This document shows, one piece after another, positions 46,126 to 57,865 of a stretch of DNA of 64,000 nt. The notes beneath the pieces were generated by a model. The model did no database searches. It was not told the DNA's origin and was given only the letters and a program-made list of their open reading frames with translations. Each line of letters opens with the position of its first letter. Positions within the stretch are counted from its first letter, which is position 1. Both the position numbers and the translations under genes were made by a program. Origin of the DNA: Cervus elaphus (lineage: Eukaryota > Chordata > Mammalia > Artiodactyla > Cervidae); NCBI RefSeq assembly GCF_910594005.1, contig NC_057815.1:82135552-82199551 (forward strand), given 5' to 3'.

Positions 46126-47282
46126 CAGGCTTCCTGGCACGTGACTGTAGACATTAGGAAAAGTTTCCTGCAGTTAAAATCCATATCTTTGTATTCCTGC
46201 TTTTCTGCAATACTTTTTAAATCAGTTTCTGTTACTCATAACCAAAATAATCCTGGCTTTAAAATGTAATTATTCAACATGGAAATGTCAATTCTGAGTG
46301 TTGACTATGTGTTAACATTTTTTGGGCTAGCATGAAGAATCCAGGCACAGAGTTATTGTGGGAATATGAATGGCATTTTGTCAAGGTTTTTCTCTAGTAT
46401 GTCTCCTTCATTGTGAGGCAATACATATTTTGTAGAGCACCCTGTCATCACCTCTAATTGTTACTTTAAAAATGTGATGATATGAAGCATAATGTGATTT
46501 TGGAGTCAGCAATCCTTCTGTGGAATTATGTCGCTTTATTTTCCAAGGAATAATGCTAATGCAAAGCAAAGATAAGTTTTTATAAAGGAAAGATGGGGAG
46601 GGAAATCAGAGATGGGCAGAAATATTAGGAACCCAAGTGAAATTAAAGGCAAAAATAGCACATTATTTTCTCTGCCCACTGGATAGTGCAAATCATATTA
46701 TTAACAACTATGTAGGATAAGGATTTGTGAAAAGAAATATAATTAAAAATATCACATGGAAGATATATTAAAATCACTAATAAATATTAAAATAAGGTAG
46801 AAAAGCTAAAAATTAACAATCTAGATAATCATCCTCTGAAGAAGTCAAAAGAGAAGCATATTGCATCTGATGAAAGTAATTATAAAGATAACCTCTAAAC
46901 CCTATGTAAAACATACATCATCAAAAAAAAAATGAAGACAATTTACATAAATTGACAGGGAAAGATTTGAGGAGCATAGTATAAATTGAGACATGTAAAC
47001 TAGCAATTTATAGAAAAATATGCCTACTATTATCCATTCATATAAAATAAAATATGCATACACATAAATGTCCATCAAGATGGAATCATACAGAGATGTG
47101 TGTACATGCATTCTTTACTAATATATTAAATTAATAAAAGAATATCACTCATATCATGATATCAATTATGTGATTATCTAGATAAAATGGACCATGTAAT
47201 AAGGCAATCTATATTTTAAAAAGAATTTAACATCAGGTAGAAAACTGAGTGGGCCGATATTTGTAGAGAAAATGAAACATGT
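46126..47282. other. Unassigned AT-rich sequence
   Basis: No gene or named repeat is supported. Confidence 0.5.
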
Positions 47283-47618
47283 AACGCATGCTCAGTTGTG
47301 TCTGATTCTTTGAGACCCCATGGACTGTAGCCTGCCAGGCTCCTCTGTCCATGGGGATTCTCCAGGCAAGAAGACTGGAGTGGGTTGTCATGCCCTCCTC
47401 CAGGGGATCTTCCCAATCCAGGGATCGAACCCAGGTCTCTTGCATTGCAGGAGGATACTTTACCATCTGAGCCAGCCGGGAGCCCTGGAGTGGGTTGTAA
47501 ATCACTGTTCCATGGGATCTTTCTGATCTAGGGATTGAAACCCGTTCCCTGCTTTGGCAGGCAGATTCTTTACCACTGAGCCACCTAGCTTCCCAGATGG
47601 TGCAGTGAGAAAGAACAC
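47283..47618 (-). mobile_element. Bov-tA SINE dimer with a folded-back 5' end
   Basis: A full reversed Bov-tA (47283-47474) is followed by a second reversed unit without its tail (47475-47588). Then about 30 bases of Bov-tA head lie in the opposite direction ('gcttcccagatggtgcagtg', 47589-47618). The junction is a near palindrome of about 13 bases on each side of a short loop. Confidence 0.82.
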
Positions 47619-47619
47619 A

Positions 47620-48216
47620 GATTTGAATTTTTTCAATAAGAAAATTCTATCAGATCTTCAAAGACCTGATAGGATAGGAGTCATTTTTGCTTAAACTATT
47701 CCAGAATATTGACAGGGGGGAGTAAAAGCTCCCCAACTTTTTCTACAAAAAGAAACACTAAATGTATCATAAATAAAAAGTAAAGAAACTAAAATTAAGT
47801 ACTAATTTAGACACAAAAATATCTAATTATAGTATTACCAAATTGAATACATCAGACAGAGGAAGACAGTGTATGATTTCACTTATATGTGTAAGCTAAA
47901 AAAGAGGATAAAACAAAACACACGAAAAAACAGACTAATCAATATAGAGAACAAATTGATGTTTGCCAGAGGAAACAGGGTAGGGAATGAACAGAATAGT
48001 TGAAGGGGATTGAGAGATACAAACTTCCAGTCATAAAATAAATAAGACATGGGGATGTAATATACACTATAGGGAATGTAGTCAATGATATTGTAACTTT
48101 ATATGGTGACAGATGGACTACTAGACTTAGCGTGGTGATAATTTTACAGTATGTATGTGTTGAGTGATTATGTTGTACACCTGAAACTGATAATATGTCA
48201 ACTGTACTTCAATAAG
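47620..48216 (+). mobile_element. Old L1 with internal deletion, 3' end
   Basis: 47630-47745 matches ORF2 ('aaaattctatcagatcttca', 'ccagaatattgacagggggg'). From about 47850 it is 3' UTR: 'ttcacttatatgtgtaagc', 'gttgtacacctgaaactgat', and the end 'caactgtacttcaataag'. Most of the ORF2 C-terminus is missing. Confidence 0.75.
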
Positions 48217-48439
48217 TCTTCCCAGCTGGCGCTAGTGGTAAAGAACCCACCTACCAATGCAGGAGATGCAAGAGATGAGGGTTCAGTCCCTGGGTTGGGG
48301 AGATCCCCTGGAGGAAGGCATGGCAACCCACTCCAGTATTCTTGCCTGGAGAATCCCATGGACAGAGGAGTCTGGTGGGCTACAGTCCACAGGTCACAAA
48401 GAGTTGGACAGGACTCAAGGAGCTTGGCACACATGCACA
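48217..48439 (+). mobile_element. Bov-tA SINE at the very end of an old L1
   Basis: Complete element of the 'agcttggcacacatgcac' tail subtype. Flanking repeats 'tacttcaataa' (48205-48215) and 'tacttcagtaa' (48440-48450) differ by one base. It used the A-rich 3' end of the L1 as its target. Confidence 0.93.
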
Positions 48440-48469
48440 TACTTCAGTAAAGAAAGGTGATTGTTATGC

Positions 48470-48693
48470 TAAGCCAGGGTTTCTTCAAATCAGCACTACT
48501 AACATTTGGGGCTAATTTTTTTTTATAGAAGTCTATCACGTGCATTACTGAATGTTAACCATGTCTCCAAATCTACCCACTAGATGATAGTAACAGCTTT
48601 CCCCAAAACCCATGTTTTGAACTCCAAAAATGTCTCTAGACATTGAAAATATCCCTTAGGGTGCAAAAGTGCTCTTAATTGAGAACCACTGAG
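48470..48693 (-). mobile_element. hAT-Charlie-like non-autonomous element (MER20-like)
   Basis: 'cagggtttcttcaaatcagc', 'ctacccactagatgatagta', 'aaaaatgtctctagacattg' and the terminal 'ttgagaaccactg' match a common mammalian hAT repeat in reverse. The element name is from memory. Confidence 0.65.
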
Positions 48694-49516
48694 TTTAGGA
48701 ACTATGTGAACATCACCTGATTTAGATTTAGAATTGATTGATTTAGAATCAATTGATTTAGAATGTGGAGTATGTGCCATTAAATATTTTCTCTTCAGTA
48801 GAGACAAATTTTAAGAGTGCCATCTTAGGTTGATTACAACATTTCTTCATCAGCAACTACTTTCAGTGGTGTTTTAGCAGTCCGGGGATATTTTAGTGCT
48901 CTCTAGAGACTGTTTCCACAGCTGACTGCCCCACTGGCTTCAACCTCAGTCCTGCTCAGCCAGCAACAATGGGCCACAATAGATTTCACTCTGGCAGTAG
49001 AGCTGTCATGTATTATAAGGCTCAAGAATTGTTCAGTTTAAGAAGCAAAGTATTTGTTTCAAGCTGAAATTTCAAAATGGGTCTGAAATGTGGGCCATCC
49101 CCAGGGAGAATAAATTCTTTTACACTCACATAGACCACCCTAACACTGAAGATCTATTCTTGTAGATACACTTACACCTTGCCCATTCATTTATCAGAAT
49201 GTAACTATGGTGTCAGATAAACAAATCTGAGGATATCCGGAAGTAAATTCCCCCATACCTGTATCTGTATCATAAAGCTTATTCTTTAGATTTGCTGCAA
49301 TAGGATTCAAAAGGAAGTGATTTGGTGCAGAGGAGAGATGAAATATGATTGTATAATATTACATTGCAAAAGTGTTAATATATCTGTCTATATCTCTCAT
49401 TATCTAAGTATAATGCTAGTATCTAAAGCCCATATGCATTTTATTCTAAATTATTGAAAAAAATAAGATATGTATGGCACATATTGATCATAGGAATTTA
49501 TTAGTGTTTATATCCA
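48694..49516. other. Unassigned sequence
   Basis: No supported gene. A small direct repeat 'attgatttagaat' occurs at about 48734 and 48750. Confidence 0.5.
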
Positions 49517-49722
49517 AAGTTTCACAGGTGACTCAGAATCTGCCTGCCAAGCAGGAGACCAGGGTTCTATCCCTGGGTTGGGAAGATCCCCTGGAGAAGG
49601 AAATGGCAACCCACTCCAGTATTCTTGCCTGGAAAATCCCATTGGCAGAGGAAGCTGGCAGGCTACAGTCCATGGGGTAGCAAAGAGTTGGACATGATAG
49701 CGACAAAACCACCACCACCATC
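49517..49722 (+). mobile_element. Bov-tA SINE
   Basis: From 'agtttcacaggtgactcaga' to 'gacatgatagcgacaaaacc', with a short deletion in the A-box region and an ACC-rich tail. Confidence 0.9.
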
Positions 49723-51165
49723 GTGTGCAAAACTGAATACTCAAACCCAAGGCTCAGTAAAGAAATGACTTGTTAAAAGGTTTTTCTTGGTGAAATTAGT
49801 GTTGTATGTTAATATATTTAAGAGAATTCATACCTTAGTTGACATTTTTTATAATAATTTAAAAATTTTGTAATAATTTCTGTTTTAGTGGAACTTGACT
49901 GTATTGTTGATCAAATCTTTATCCATTGTTTTAATTCATAAACACATTAATAGATAATGTTAGAAAATGTCAAAATCGTAACAGAAAAATATAAGATGAA
50001 TATGTGTCAAAGATTTCAACTTAATAGTGAATATGAAAACCATTAAAAACATTTCAAAAGAAGATTCCATGATCCACACATACATAGGAAACAAATTCTG
50101 AAATAAACTTGTAAGAAGATTTTTTTAAAGGTCTATCCTCAGAGCAATAATCAATTTCATTTCACTAGACACAATTGCCATTATGAACAGGAATCATTTA
50201 CACTATAAGTTTTCCATAATTTACAAAATTTCAAAATAGCTCATAGACCAAGGAAGATGTAGATCACTTGAATGGGTAATCTAGACAATATACCACTAAT
50301 ATTTTCTGCAAAGTTTTTCAAACACTTCTGACATTTTCTAAGATTATTTATAATGTTATACTAATAATTTAATAAATATTCTGAATTCTTACATCAATAG
50401 TTTCTTAAATATAAGAAAGAGTTCATTTAACCTCACTGCCCACATGAAAATATAATACATACTCCATATTTTCATATAAATTTCAACAACTTATTTCATT
50501 ACTTTGTTAAGGAAAGCCATATTGGAACATTATGATAAGCTGTTTCATCATAATTGTAATTTGACTATTTACTAGTAATTGTAAATGTAATATAAAATTT
50601 AAGTGAAAATGCATTATTAAGAATGTATGAATCACAAGTAGGTTAGCAGATAAAAAAGAATCAGTTCTTTAGTGATAAGAGATTAAAATTTAATACTTAG
50701 TCTATCAGATTTCCTATAACACTAAAATTTTGAATATTTTAAATTTTATAATATATGTTATATATAAATTTTGAAAATTTTCTTAAACTGAGGCAAAGTA
50801 AGTATGGAAATTATGTGAAACTATGTGAAATTGAGCAGCAGTAGCATGTGAAATTGAAATAATTGATGCCACATACACACGAGGGCTTGCGTGCTTCCTG
50901 AGGAAAACAAAAAGCTGAAGCAAAATTGGAAGAAAGCTATTTAGGCACCGATTTCTGCTCTTTCCAAGAAACATAATATTCTGAATATTAACAGCACTTA
51001 GAAGAAGTGACTTTGTGTCTCATTGTGAAGAATGTACTGATGATAAATCCTTGGGTCAGAGGTTAAAAATATTACAGTAGCAAAACAAATTCAGAACTGA
51101 AACTAGCCAAAAATAAAATCTATCTCACTGCGCTGGCTGTCAGGATCCCAGCTGTACTGATGGTG
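49723..51165. other. Unassigned AT-rich sequence
   Basis: About 1.4 kb with no supported gene or named repeat. Confidence 0.5.
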
Positions 51166-51182
51166 CAGCGATATGTGCAATG

Positions 51183-51202
51183 AGGGCGCCCCCTAGTGGC
51201 CA
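51183..51202 (-). promoter_or_regulatory. Strong CTCF-type binding motif
   Basis: The minus strand reads TGGCCACTAGGGGGCGCCCT. Its core CCACTAGGGGGC fits the CTCF consensus CCASYAGRKGGC at every position. It sits in a short CpG-bearing, GC-richer patch (51170-51270) in otherwise AT-rich DNA, 185 bases before a GT-rich minisatellite. CTCF sites act as loop anchors or insulators. Occupancy cannot be judged from sequence alone. Confidence 0.65.
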
Positions 51203-51387
51203 GACGCCAAAGCGCCGTCTCAGCAGACATCTCATAACCTCCGCAAACGCGGGGTTTACAATTAGCGAAACATCAGCAGTATACGGAGTGATACACTGTA
51301 AAACAGTACCAGGGACAAAAAGAAGGAACCGCGTCTTAGGTTTGCACTGCTTCCATTTCCCAGGCCATTCGCACTGGCTGCGGGCAC

Positions 51388-52075
51388 AGAGGTGACTTGT
51401 GTGTGTGCGTGTGTGTATGTGGGTGCACAGAGGTGACGTGTGTGTGTGTGTGTGTGCACAGAGGTGACTCGTGTGTGTGTGCGTGTGTGTGTGCGTGTGT
51501 GTGTGTATGTGTGCACAGAGGTGACTCGTGTGTGTGTGTGTGTGTGTGTGCGCGCGCACAGAGGTGACGTGTGTGTGTGTGTGTGTGCGTGCGCGTGTGT
51601 GGGCACAGAGCTGACTCGTGTGTGTGTGTGTGTGTGTGGGCACAGAGGTGACTCGTGTGTGTGCGCGCGCGCGTGTGTGGGCAGAGGTGACTCGTTTGTG
51701 TGTGTGTGTGTGGGGGCACAGAGGTGACTCGTTTGTGTGTGTGTGTGTGCGTGCGCGTGTGTGGGCACAGAGCTGACTCGTGTGTGTGTGTGTGTGTGTG
51801 GGCACAGAGGTGACTCGTGTGTGTGCGCGCGCGCGTGTGTGGGCAGAGGTGACTCGTTTGTGTGTGTGTGTGTGTGGGCACAGAGGTGACTCGTGTGTGT
51901 GTGTGTGTGCGCGCGCAGAGGTGACTCGTGTGTGTGCGCGCGCGCGTGTGTGGGCAGAGGTGACTCGTTTGTGTGTGTGTGTGTGTGGGCACAGAGGTGA
52001 CTCGTGTGTGTGTGTGTGTGCGCGCGCAGAGGTGACTCGTGTGTGTGTCTGTGTGTGTGGGCACAGAGGTGACTC

Positions 52076-52108
<33 letters not shown>

Positions 52109-52119
52109 GGCACAGGTGA

Positions 52120-52161
<42 letters not shown>

Positions 52162-52165
52162 GGGG
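51388..52165. repeat. Compound GT/GC minisatellite with higher-order repeats
   Basis: A conserved core 'gcacagaggtgactcg' or close variant occurs 19 times. The copies are separated by alternating GT, GC or TG runs, at spacings of roughly 28-56 bases. Variants include 'gagctgac' and 'gactcgtttg'. Larger periods are visible: 162 bases between the block from 51603 and the block from 51765, and about 110 bases between blocks near 51843 and 51952. It ends in a pure GT run (52122-52160). Alternating purine-pyrimidine runs favour Z-DNA. Confidence 0.93.
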
Positions 52166-54698
52166 TTGGCGGCGGGAGGGGTTGTGTGTGCGCATGTTTC
52201 TCTCAGGGGTTACAGTGATTATATACTTAATCTTTCGCTTCCTCAGATTTAAGTATTACTGAATTCCTGGTGTGAAATCGTAAGATAAAAATAAATTAAA
52301 AAGCTTTCTGTGTGATGTGTTTTGTGGACTTCACTTTGTGTTAGAGCTATAAACTTTTTTTCCTGCTCTAAATCTGTTGAAGAGTCATACCAAGTCCCTC
52401 TGTTTCTCCTCTTAGCTTTACTACTACTATCAAGTATCAAGCTTCTTCCAGCTCAAAGCCACTTTCTCAGATATCTTGTGCAGAGAAAGGAGACATGGGC
52501 ACAGATCTATCTAGGCTTTCCCTGCTCTTCTCAAATTTCAAGGGAACACACTGTCCTGTGTGTTGATTTTCTCCAGGTATGCTGTCTCCCCAAGTTTTCC
52601 TTGGACGGTCTCATAATTGCTTTCGATATTTTATTTTATATGTGAGATATGTTCATATGTGAGATAGATAAATAGATAAATGTTACATATTATATATATA
52701 TACATATGTGAACATACATGTCTACTTTCCACCATTCAAAATTCCTCAGAATGATAAACTGATACTCTATAATATTTCTGGTGCTCTCAGTTATATTTCC
52801 CTAATTTCAATTGCAACTTGAACCAATAACTAGATCAACACCAATGGTATGTAAATTTCCTGTCTAATCTGTCATGAAAAACTAATATTCCATCAAAATC
52901 AACAGTTTCAATATTACATTTAAAATAATACAGTCTACTTTTATATCTTGACTAGTAAATTAAACATAATTATCTTTATCATCTCCAGGGCAGCAAACAC
53001 ATAATAAATGTTCATTACACATTATTTTTTAAAATACACTTTAAGGTAGACTCACTTCAAGCACTTCTTCACACCATCCTAATTATAGTATTAAGCACCT
53101 GACAGAAAGGGGAATCTGATAGATGGGAAGTTCAATCAGAGAGAGGCTTTTTAAGAACTTAAAAAACTGTGATTAAACATCCCTCTTTTGCACATTTTAC
53201 AAACACTTGACTATGAAAACTCATTTTTTGGTAAATACTTAGTGCCCATATGAGTGAAAGCTTTAGATTTATTTCATTAATTATAAATACGCACATATAT
53301 CTGGTTTATAAAATAGAATGAAATGATATGTGTTTCTTTTTATTTCACATGAGTTACTATACTATACAAGTTATGAAACCAGTTTTAATTACTGTGCCCT
53401 TAAAAAAATACTTGGATAGAGATAGCAATGAAAGAAAACAAAATTAATAACATGAATAATGTATTTTTTATCTATTTTATGACAATTGATAAATAATAGT
53501 TATATTCATCAATGCTAACCTTTTAATGCTTTCATACGTTTGAAATAAAACTAAAGGTCACTGAGTAAAGATGATTTTTAAAAGTGTCACAATAATTATT
53601 CTACAAACTGGTTCTCTACAAACAGCCAAATGAGATGCTCCGTCAAAACAAGGAAAAATTTACCTGAATTTTTCAGAAGAAGCTGGCATTCTGTGGGAAG
53701 GCTATTGAAATCAGATTTTTTTTTTCCCACAAAAATTATTTGAAAGATTCTTGCCCTTGGGCACTTTATTAAATCGATAAAATTAAGAGTATCATATCAC
53801 TACTTTTCAGTATTTTGTGATAAAAATTTTAGCTACAGTGTTCTATAATATATTTTGTTTGATTTTCTGTTTGACACTTGGAACTTCAAGTTCCGCAATG
53901 TTTTCAACTCTTCAAGCACAGCCATCAAGTTTGCCTTACTCTCTTGTAAACTGTCATTTTTTAAGATTGTTTTGGTCAATTATTGTAACACTGCACCTGT
54001 ATAACTGAAGCAGTCCCCTCATCCTACCTTGGCATTCAAAAAATAAGATAATTGTGTAATTTTTAGTATATTTCTTTTTGAAAACCAATGAATCAAGGCA
54101 TGGAATAACATACTTTATTTTGTGTTACAATATTTAAAAAGAAAGCAAAAAATATCAGTATTTAATCTTTTTTTCCTCCAGTATAGTTGTGCTATTTGAT
54201 TAGAGGGATCAGATTTTCTCTTAGACCTGATGAAATGTGCAATTTTGAAAACCAATGCTTGGTGGTAAATGACACATTTCTTCCTGAAAACAGGTAACTT
54301 TTTTTTGGTCTTGATTTTGATATTAACAAAAATGCCAATCATCAATCCAACATTTTGAAGTACCATTAGCATGCAATTTTGTACACCCCTCCCCATCTCA
54401 ATTATGGCTTATTTGATCCAAAAATTCATCAGTTTTTTTTTTTTCAAAAAATCATCAGTTTTTAAGGTAGTTTTTATTTATAAAATGAAGCTAATTCTTC
54501 AAAGAGATATTTAGTCATGTCATTCACATAAAAACAGAATTGAGGGGAAATTATTTTATGACTGATTAATTATAAATACTTATCTATGCAGTATTCAAAA
54601 TAGAAGGAATAAGATGTTTGGAGAGCAAAAAACCAATTTTGGTTTATAATGCTAATTATATTTATAATGTCAAACTCTCTTTTAAAATGAAATATATA
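52166..54698. other. Unassigned 2.5 kb AT-rich stretch
   Basis: No gene is supported. There is a short TA run at 52691-52705 and an L2/MIR-like scrap 'acacataataaatgttcatt' near 52996. An exon-like interval without coding potential lies at 54182-54293. Confidence 0.45.
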
Positions 54699-54895
54699 AT
54701 CTGATGCTGGGAAAGACTGAGGGCAGGAGGAGAAGGGGACGACAGAGGACGAGATGGTTGGATGGCATCACTGACTCGATGGACGTGGGTTTGGGTGGAC
54801 TCCTGGAGTTGGTGATGGACAGGGAGGCCTGGCGTGCTGCGATTCATGGGGTCACAAGAGTCCGACACGACTGAGTGACTGAACTGAACTGAACT
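54699..54895 (+). mobile_element. BovB LINE tail
   Basis: About 195 bases from 'ctgatgctgggaaagactga' to 'actgaactgaactgata', similar to the tails at 22.9 and 58.9 kb. Confidence 0.93.
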
Positions 54896-55302
54896 GATAT
54901 GGTCCTTAAAATCATGAAGGAACATTAGATATGATATGATAAAGAAGTAACATTTAATTTCTTTTGTACTACATAAGCAAAAATATAAAAATATTACATA
55001 CACAAGAAAGTCACACCTTAGTGTTTAAAAAAATATGTCACATGGCAAGTAGATGCTAAATACTTTATCCTCTACAATTACCCATCCATCAGTCAAAAAG
55101 ACTTTATAGGATTCATTCTGTGTGTGTGTATCTGTATGTGTGGTATGTTATATGTGTGTATGTTTGAGGAGTATTACCACTGTAGTTTTGTTATGTTTTT
55201 ACTTCCTTAATGTAAATTTATGCCATGTTATGTTATTGAATGTACTTTTTAAACTCCCCACCCCATGAAAATCCTGAAATGGTCTCATGGAGCTGTTCTG
55301 TT
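54896..55302. other. Unassigned sequence with short GT run
   Basis: GT-rich at 55121-55165; otherwise nothing recognised. Confidence 0.5.
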
Positions 55303-56352
55303 GTTGTTATTGTTGTTCAGTCACTAAGTTGTGTTCCCCATGACCTGCAGCACGCCAGGCTTCCCTGTCCATCACCAACTCCCGGAGCTTGCTCAAACTC
55401 ATGTCCATCGAGTTGGTGATGCCATCCAATCATCCTCTGTCATCTCCTTCTCTCCCTACCTTCAATCTTTCCCAACATCAGGGTCTTTTTCAATGAGTCA
55501 GTACTTCATATCAGATGGCCAAAGTAGTGGAGCTTCAGCTCAGCCTCAGTCCTTCCAAAGAGTATTCAGGGATGATTTCTTTTGGGGTTGACTGGTTGGA
55601 TCTCAAAGTATTGGAGCTTCAGCTCAGCCTCAGTCCTTCCAAAGAATATTCAGGGATGATTTCTTTTGGGGTTGACTGGTTGGATCTCCTTGCAGTGCAA
55701 GGGACTCTCAAGAGTCTTCTCCAACCCCACAGTTCAAAAGCATCAGTTCTTTGGCACTCAGCGTTCTTTATGGTCCAACTCTCCCATCTGTACGTGACTA
55801 CTGGAAAAACCATACATTTGACTATACAGACCTTTGTCAGCAAAGTAACGTCTCTGCTTTTTAACATGCTGTCTAGGTTGGTCATAGCTTTTCTTCCAAG
55901 AAGCAATTTTTTTTTTTTTTTAATTTCATGGCTGCAGTCACTGTCCACAAAGACTTCGGAGCCTGAGAAAATAAAGTCTCTCAGTTTTCTTTGTTTTCCC
56001 AACTATTTGCAGTGAAATGACGGGCCAGAGGTCATGATCTTTGTTTGTTGAATGTTGAGTTTTAAGCCAGCTTTTCACTCTCTCCTCTTTCACTCTCATC
56101 AAGTGGCTCTTTAGTTCCTCTTCACTTTCTGCCATTAGAATGGTATCATCTGCATATCTGAGGTTATTGCTGTTTCTCCCCAAAATCTTGATTCCAACTT
56201 AAGCCTTATCCAGTCCTGCATTTCACATAATGTACTCTGCATACAACTTAAAAAAGTAGGGTGACAATGTACAGCTTTGACATCCTCCTTTACCAATGTG
56301 AACCAGTCCATTGTTCCACATCTGGTTCTAACTCTTGCTTCTTGACCTGCAT
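55303..56352 (-). mobile_element. BovB LINE, older copy, antisense, 1.05 kb
   Basis: Its 3' end is of the 'aacaacaataacaaca' kind rather than 'gaactgaact'. The body runs back to the palm ('tcatctgcatatctgaggtt' at 56147 is the reversed YADD region) and stops near 'ttgacctgcatgg'. It contains an 84-base tandem duplication (55521-55688) and a T-run at 55908-55921. Coding remains are short and frameshifted. Confidence 0.92.
55521..55688. repeat. 84-base tandem duplication inside BovB
   Basis: Copies 55521-55604 and 55605-55688 differ at only two positions, although the BovB itself is strongly diverged. The duplication therefore happened long after insertion. Confidence 0.95.
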
Positions 56353-57195
56353 GGAACTATGCTGTTTAACCTAAAAAACATAGCTCCATGGGATCATCTC
56401 AGAATCTATTTATATAATATTATATATAATTTCATATATATTTATAAATATATGTATATTTTAACTCTATGAAATTATTACAATAGAAAGTTGCCCAATA
56501 ATTTTGTCTTTGGAATATTGCTTTTTTATAGTCTTAAGAACTATTCTGAGATTCTTGAATTTTTAGAAAACCCTGGTTGAGTACAAAGCTTTAAAAAACC
56601 ACTAGCTAAAACATGATTTCTGGATATAGAGCTACAGCATATACCTATAGTGTACACTCTGGAAGTAGTACACTCCAGTGTACACTCCAGAGTATAGTGG
56701 ACACTCCAGTGTTCTGGAAATATGTGTTAAATCACAATTTAGAGTGAATTCAAAATTATGAGCTTGCATAGTAAATAAATTGTTAAGTGAGCCATAAATC
56801 TCTGATCTTTATCCTCCTGGTAATATTTTTGTAGCTTTTGAAAATTTACATATTATAAAGGTTTGTTATCATAGTGTTTTCTTCCTTGGGATCAGGAAAC
56901 ATGGGACCAGGGTTCTATAACCCCTCACTTCTTTTCACTGGTAAAGCATCACTAACTGGCTGATGAATTCTGTGCTGAGCCTCTCAATGCCCCTAACCTC
57001 ACAAGTATTCCTGAGAGGGTTAGCTGGCAAGAGAGTTGATAATCTATCAATTATTTTTTTTCCCAACTCTATACCTTTATTAAGGTCATTTTCCCTCAGT
57101 TATACAGTTTCATATTCTACATTACTGGGATCCCAATAGATTAGATATAAAGCTTGAGCAAATACGTCCATATACTTGTTTTATATTATAAAGTA
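56353..57195. other. Unassigned sequence with short imperfect repeats
   Basis: AT-rich at 56400-56460. The phrase 'acactcca' with variants recurs five times between 56650 and 56712. Confidence 0.5.
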
Positions 57196-57865
57196 TGGCA
57201 TCTGGTCTCATCTCTTCATGGCAAAAAGAAGGTGAAAAAAGTGGAAACAGTGACCGATTTTCTTTTCTTGGGCTCCAAAATCAGTGTGGATGGTGTCTGC
57301 AGCCATGAAATTAAAAGGTGCTTGCTCCTTGGAAGGAAAGCTATAACAAACCTAGACAGTGTATTAAAAAGCAGAGATGTCACTTTGTTGACAAAGGTCC
57401 ACATAATCAAAGCTATGTTTTTTCCAAATAGCCATGAAAGGGTGTGAGAGTCGGACCATCAAGAAGGCTGAGTGCTGAAGAACTGATGCTTCTGAATTGT
57501 GGTGCTGGCGAAGACTCTTCAGAGTTCCCTGGCCTGCAAGATCAAACCAATCAATCCTAAAGGAAATCAGTCCCGAACATTCATTGGAAGGACTGATACT
57601 GAAGCTGAATTTCCAATACTCTGACCACCTGATGTGAAGAGCCTACTCATTTGAAAGGACCCTGATGCTGGAAAAAAATTGAAGGCAAAAGGAGATGGGA
57701 GTAGTAGAGAATGAGATGGCTGGATAGCATGACCGACTCAACGACATTAATTTGAGCAAACTCAGGGAGATATTGGAGGACAGAGGAGCCTGGCGTGCTG
57801 TATTCCATGAGGCTGTGGAGTCGGACGTGACTTAGTGATTGAACACTGAGAACAACTGTGTGAAG
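57196..57865 (+). mobile_element. BovB LINE, older copy, 3' 670 bases
   Basis: From 'atggcatctggtctcatctc' through 'ttgggctccaaaatcagtgt' and 'ggaaggactgatactgaagc' to 'gacttagtgattgaacac'. It lies opposite in orientation to the related copy at 55.3-56.4 kb. It shows many substitutions and A-insertions. Confidence 0.92.

Noticed and set aside
51388..52165. Regularly spaced repeats resembling a CRISPR array
   Set aside because: The spacers are themselves GT/GC repeats, the repeat length is variable, and the host is a mammal. It is a minisatellite.
51140..52195. Long minus-strand open frames (up to 351 codons) rich in His and Thr, and matching Cys/Val-rich frames on the other strand
   Set aside because: They are translations of the GT/CA minisatellite. 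All frames of a GT array stay open, and there is no domain, splice signal or codon structure.
54115..54396. A 93-codon minus-strand frame rich in Lys and hydrophobic residues
   Set aside because: AT-rich DNA yields such frames by chance, and I find no domain or conserved pattern.
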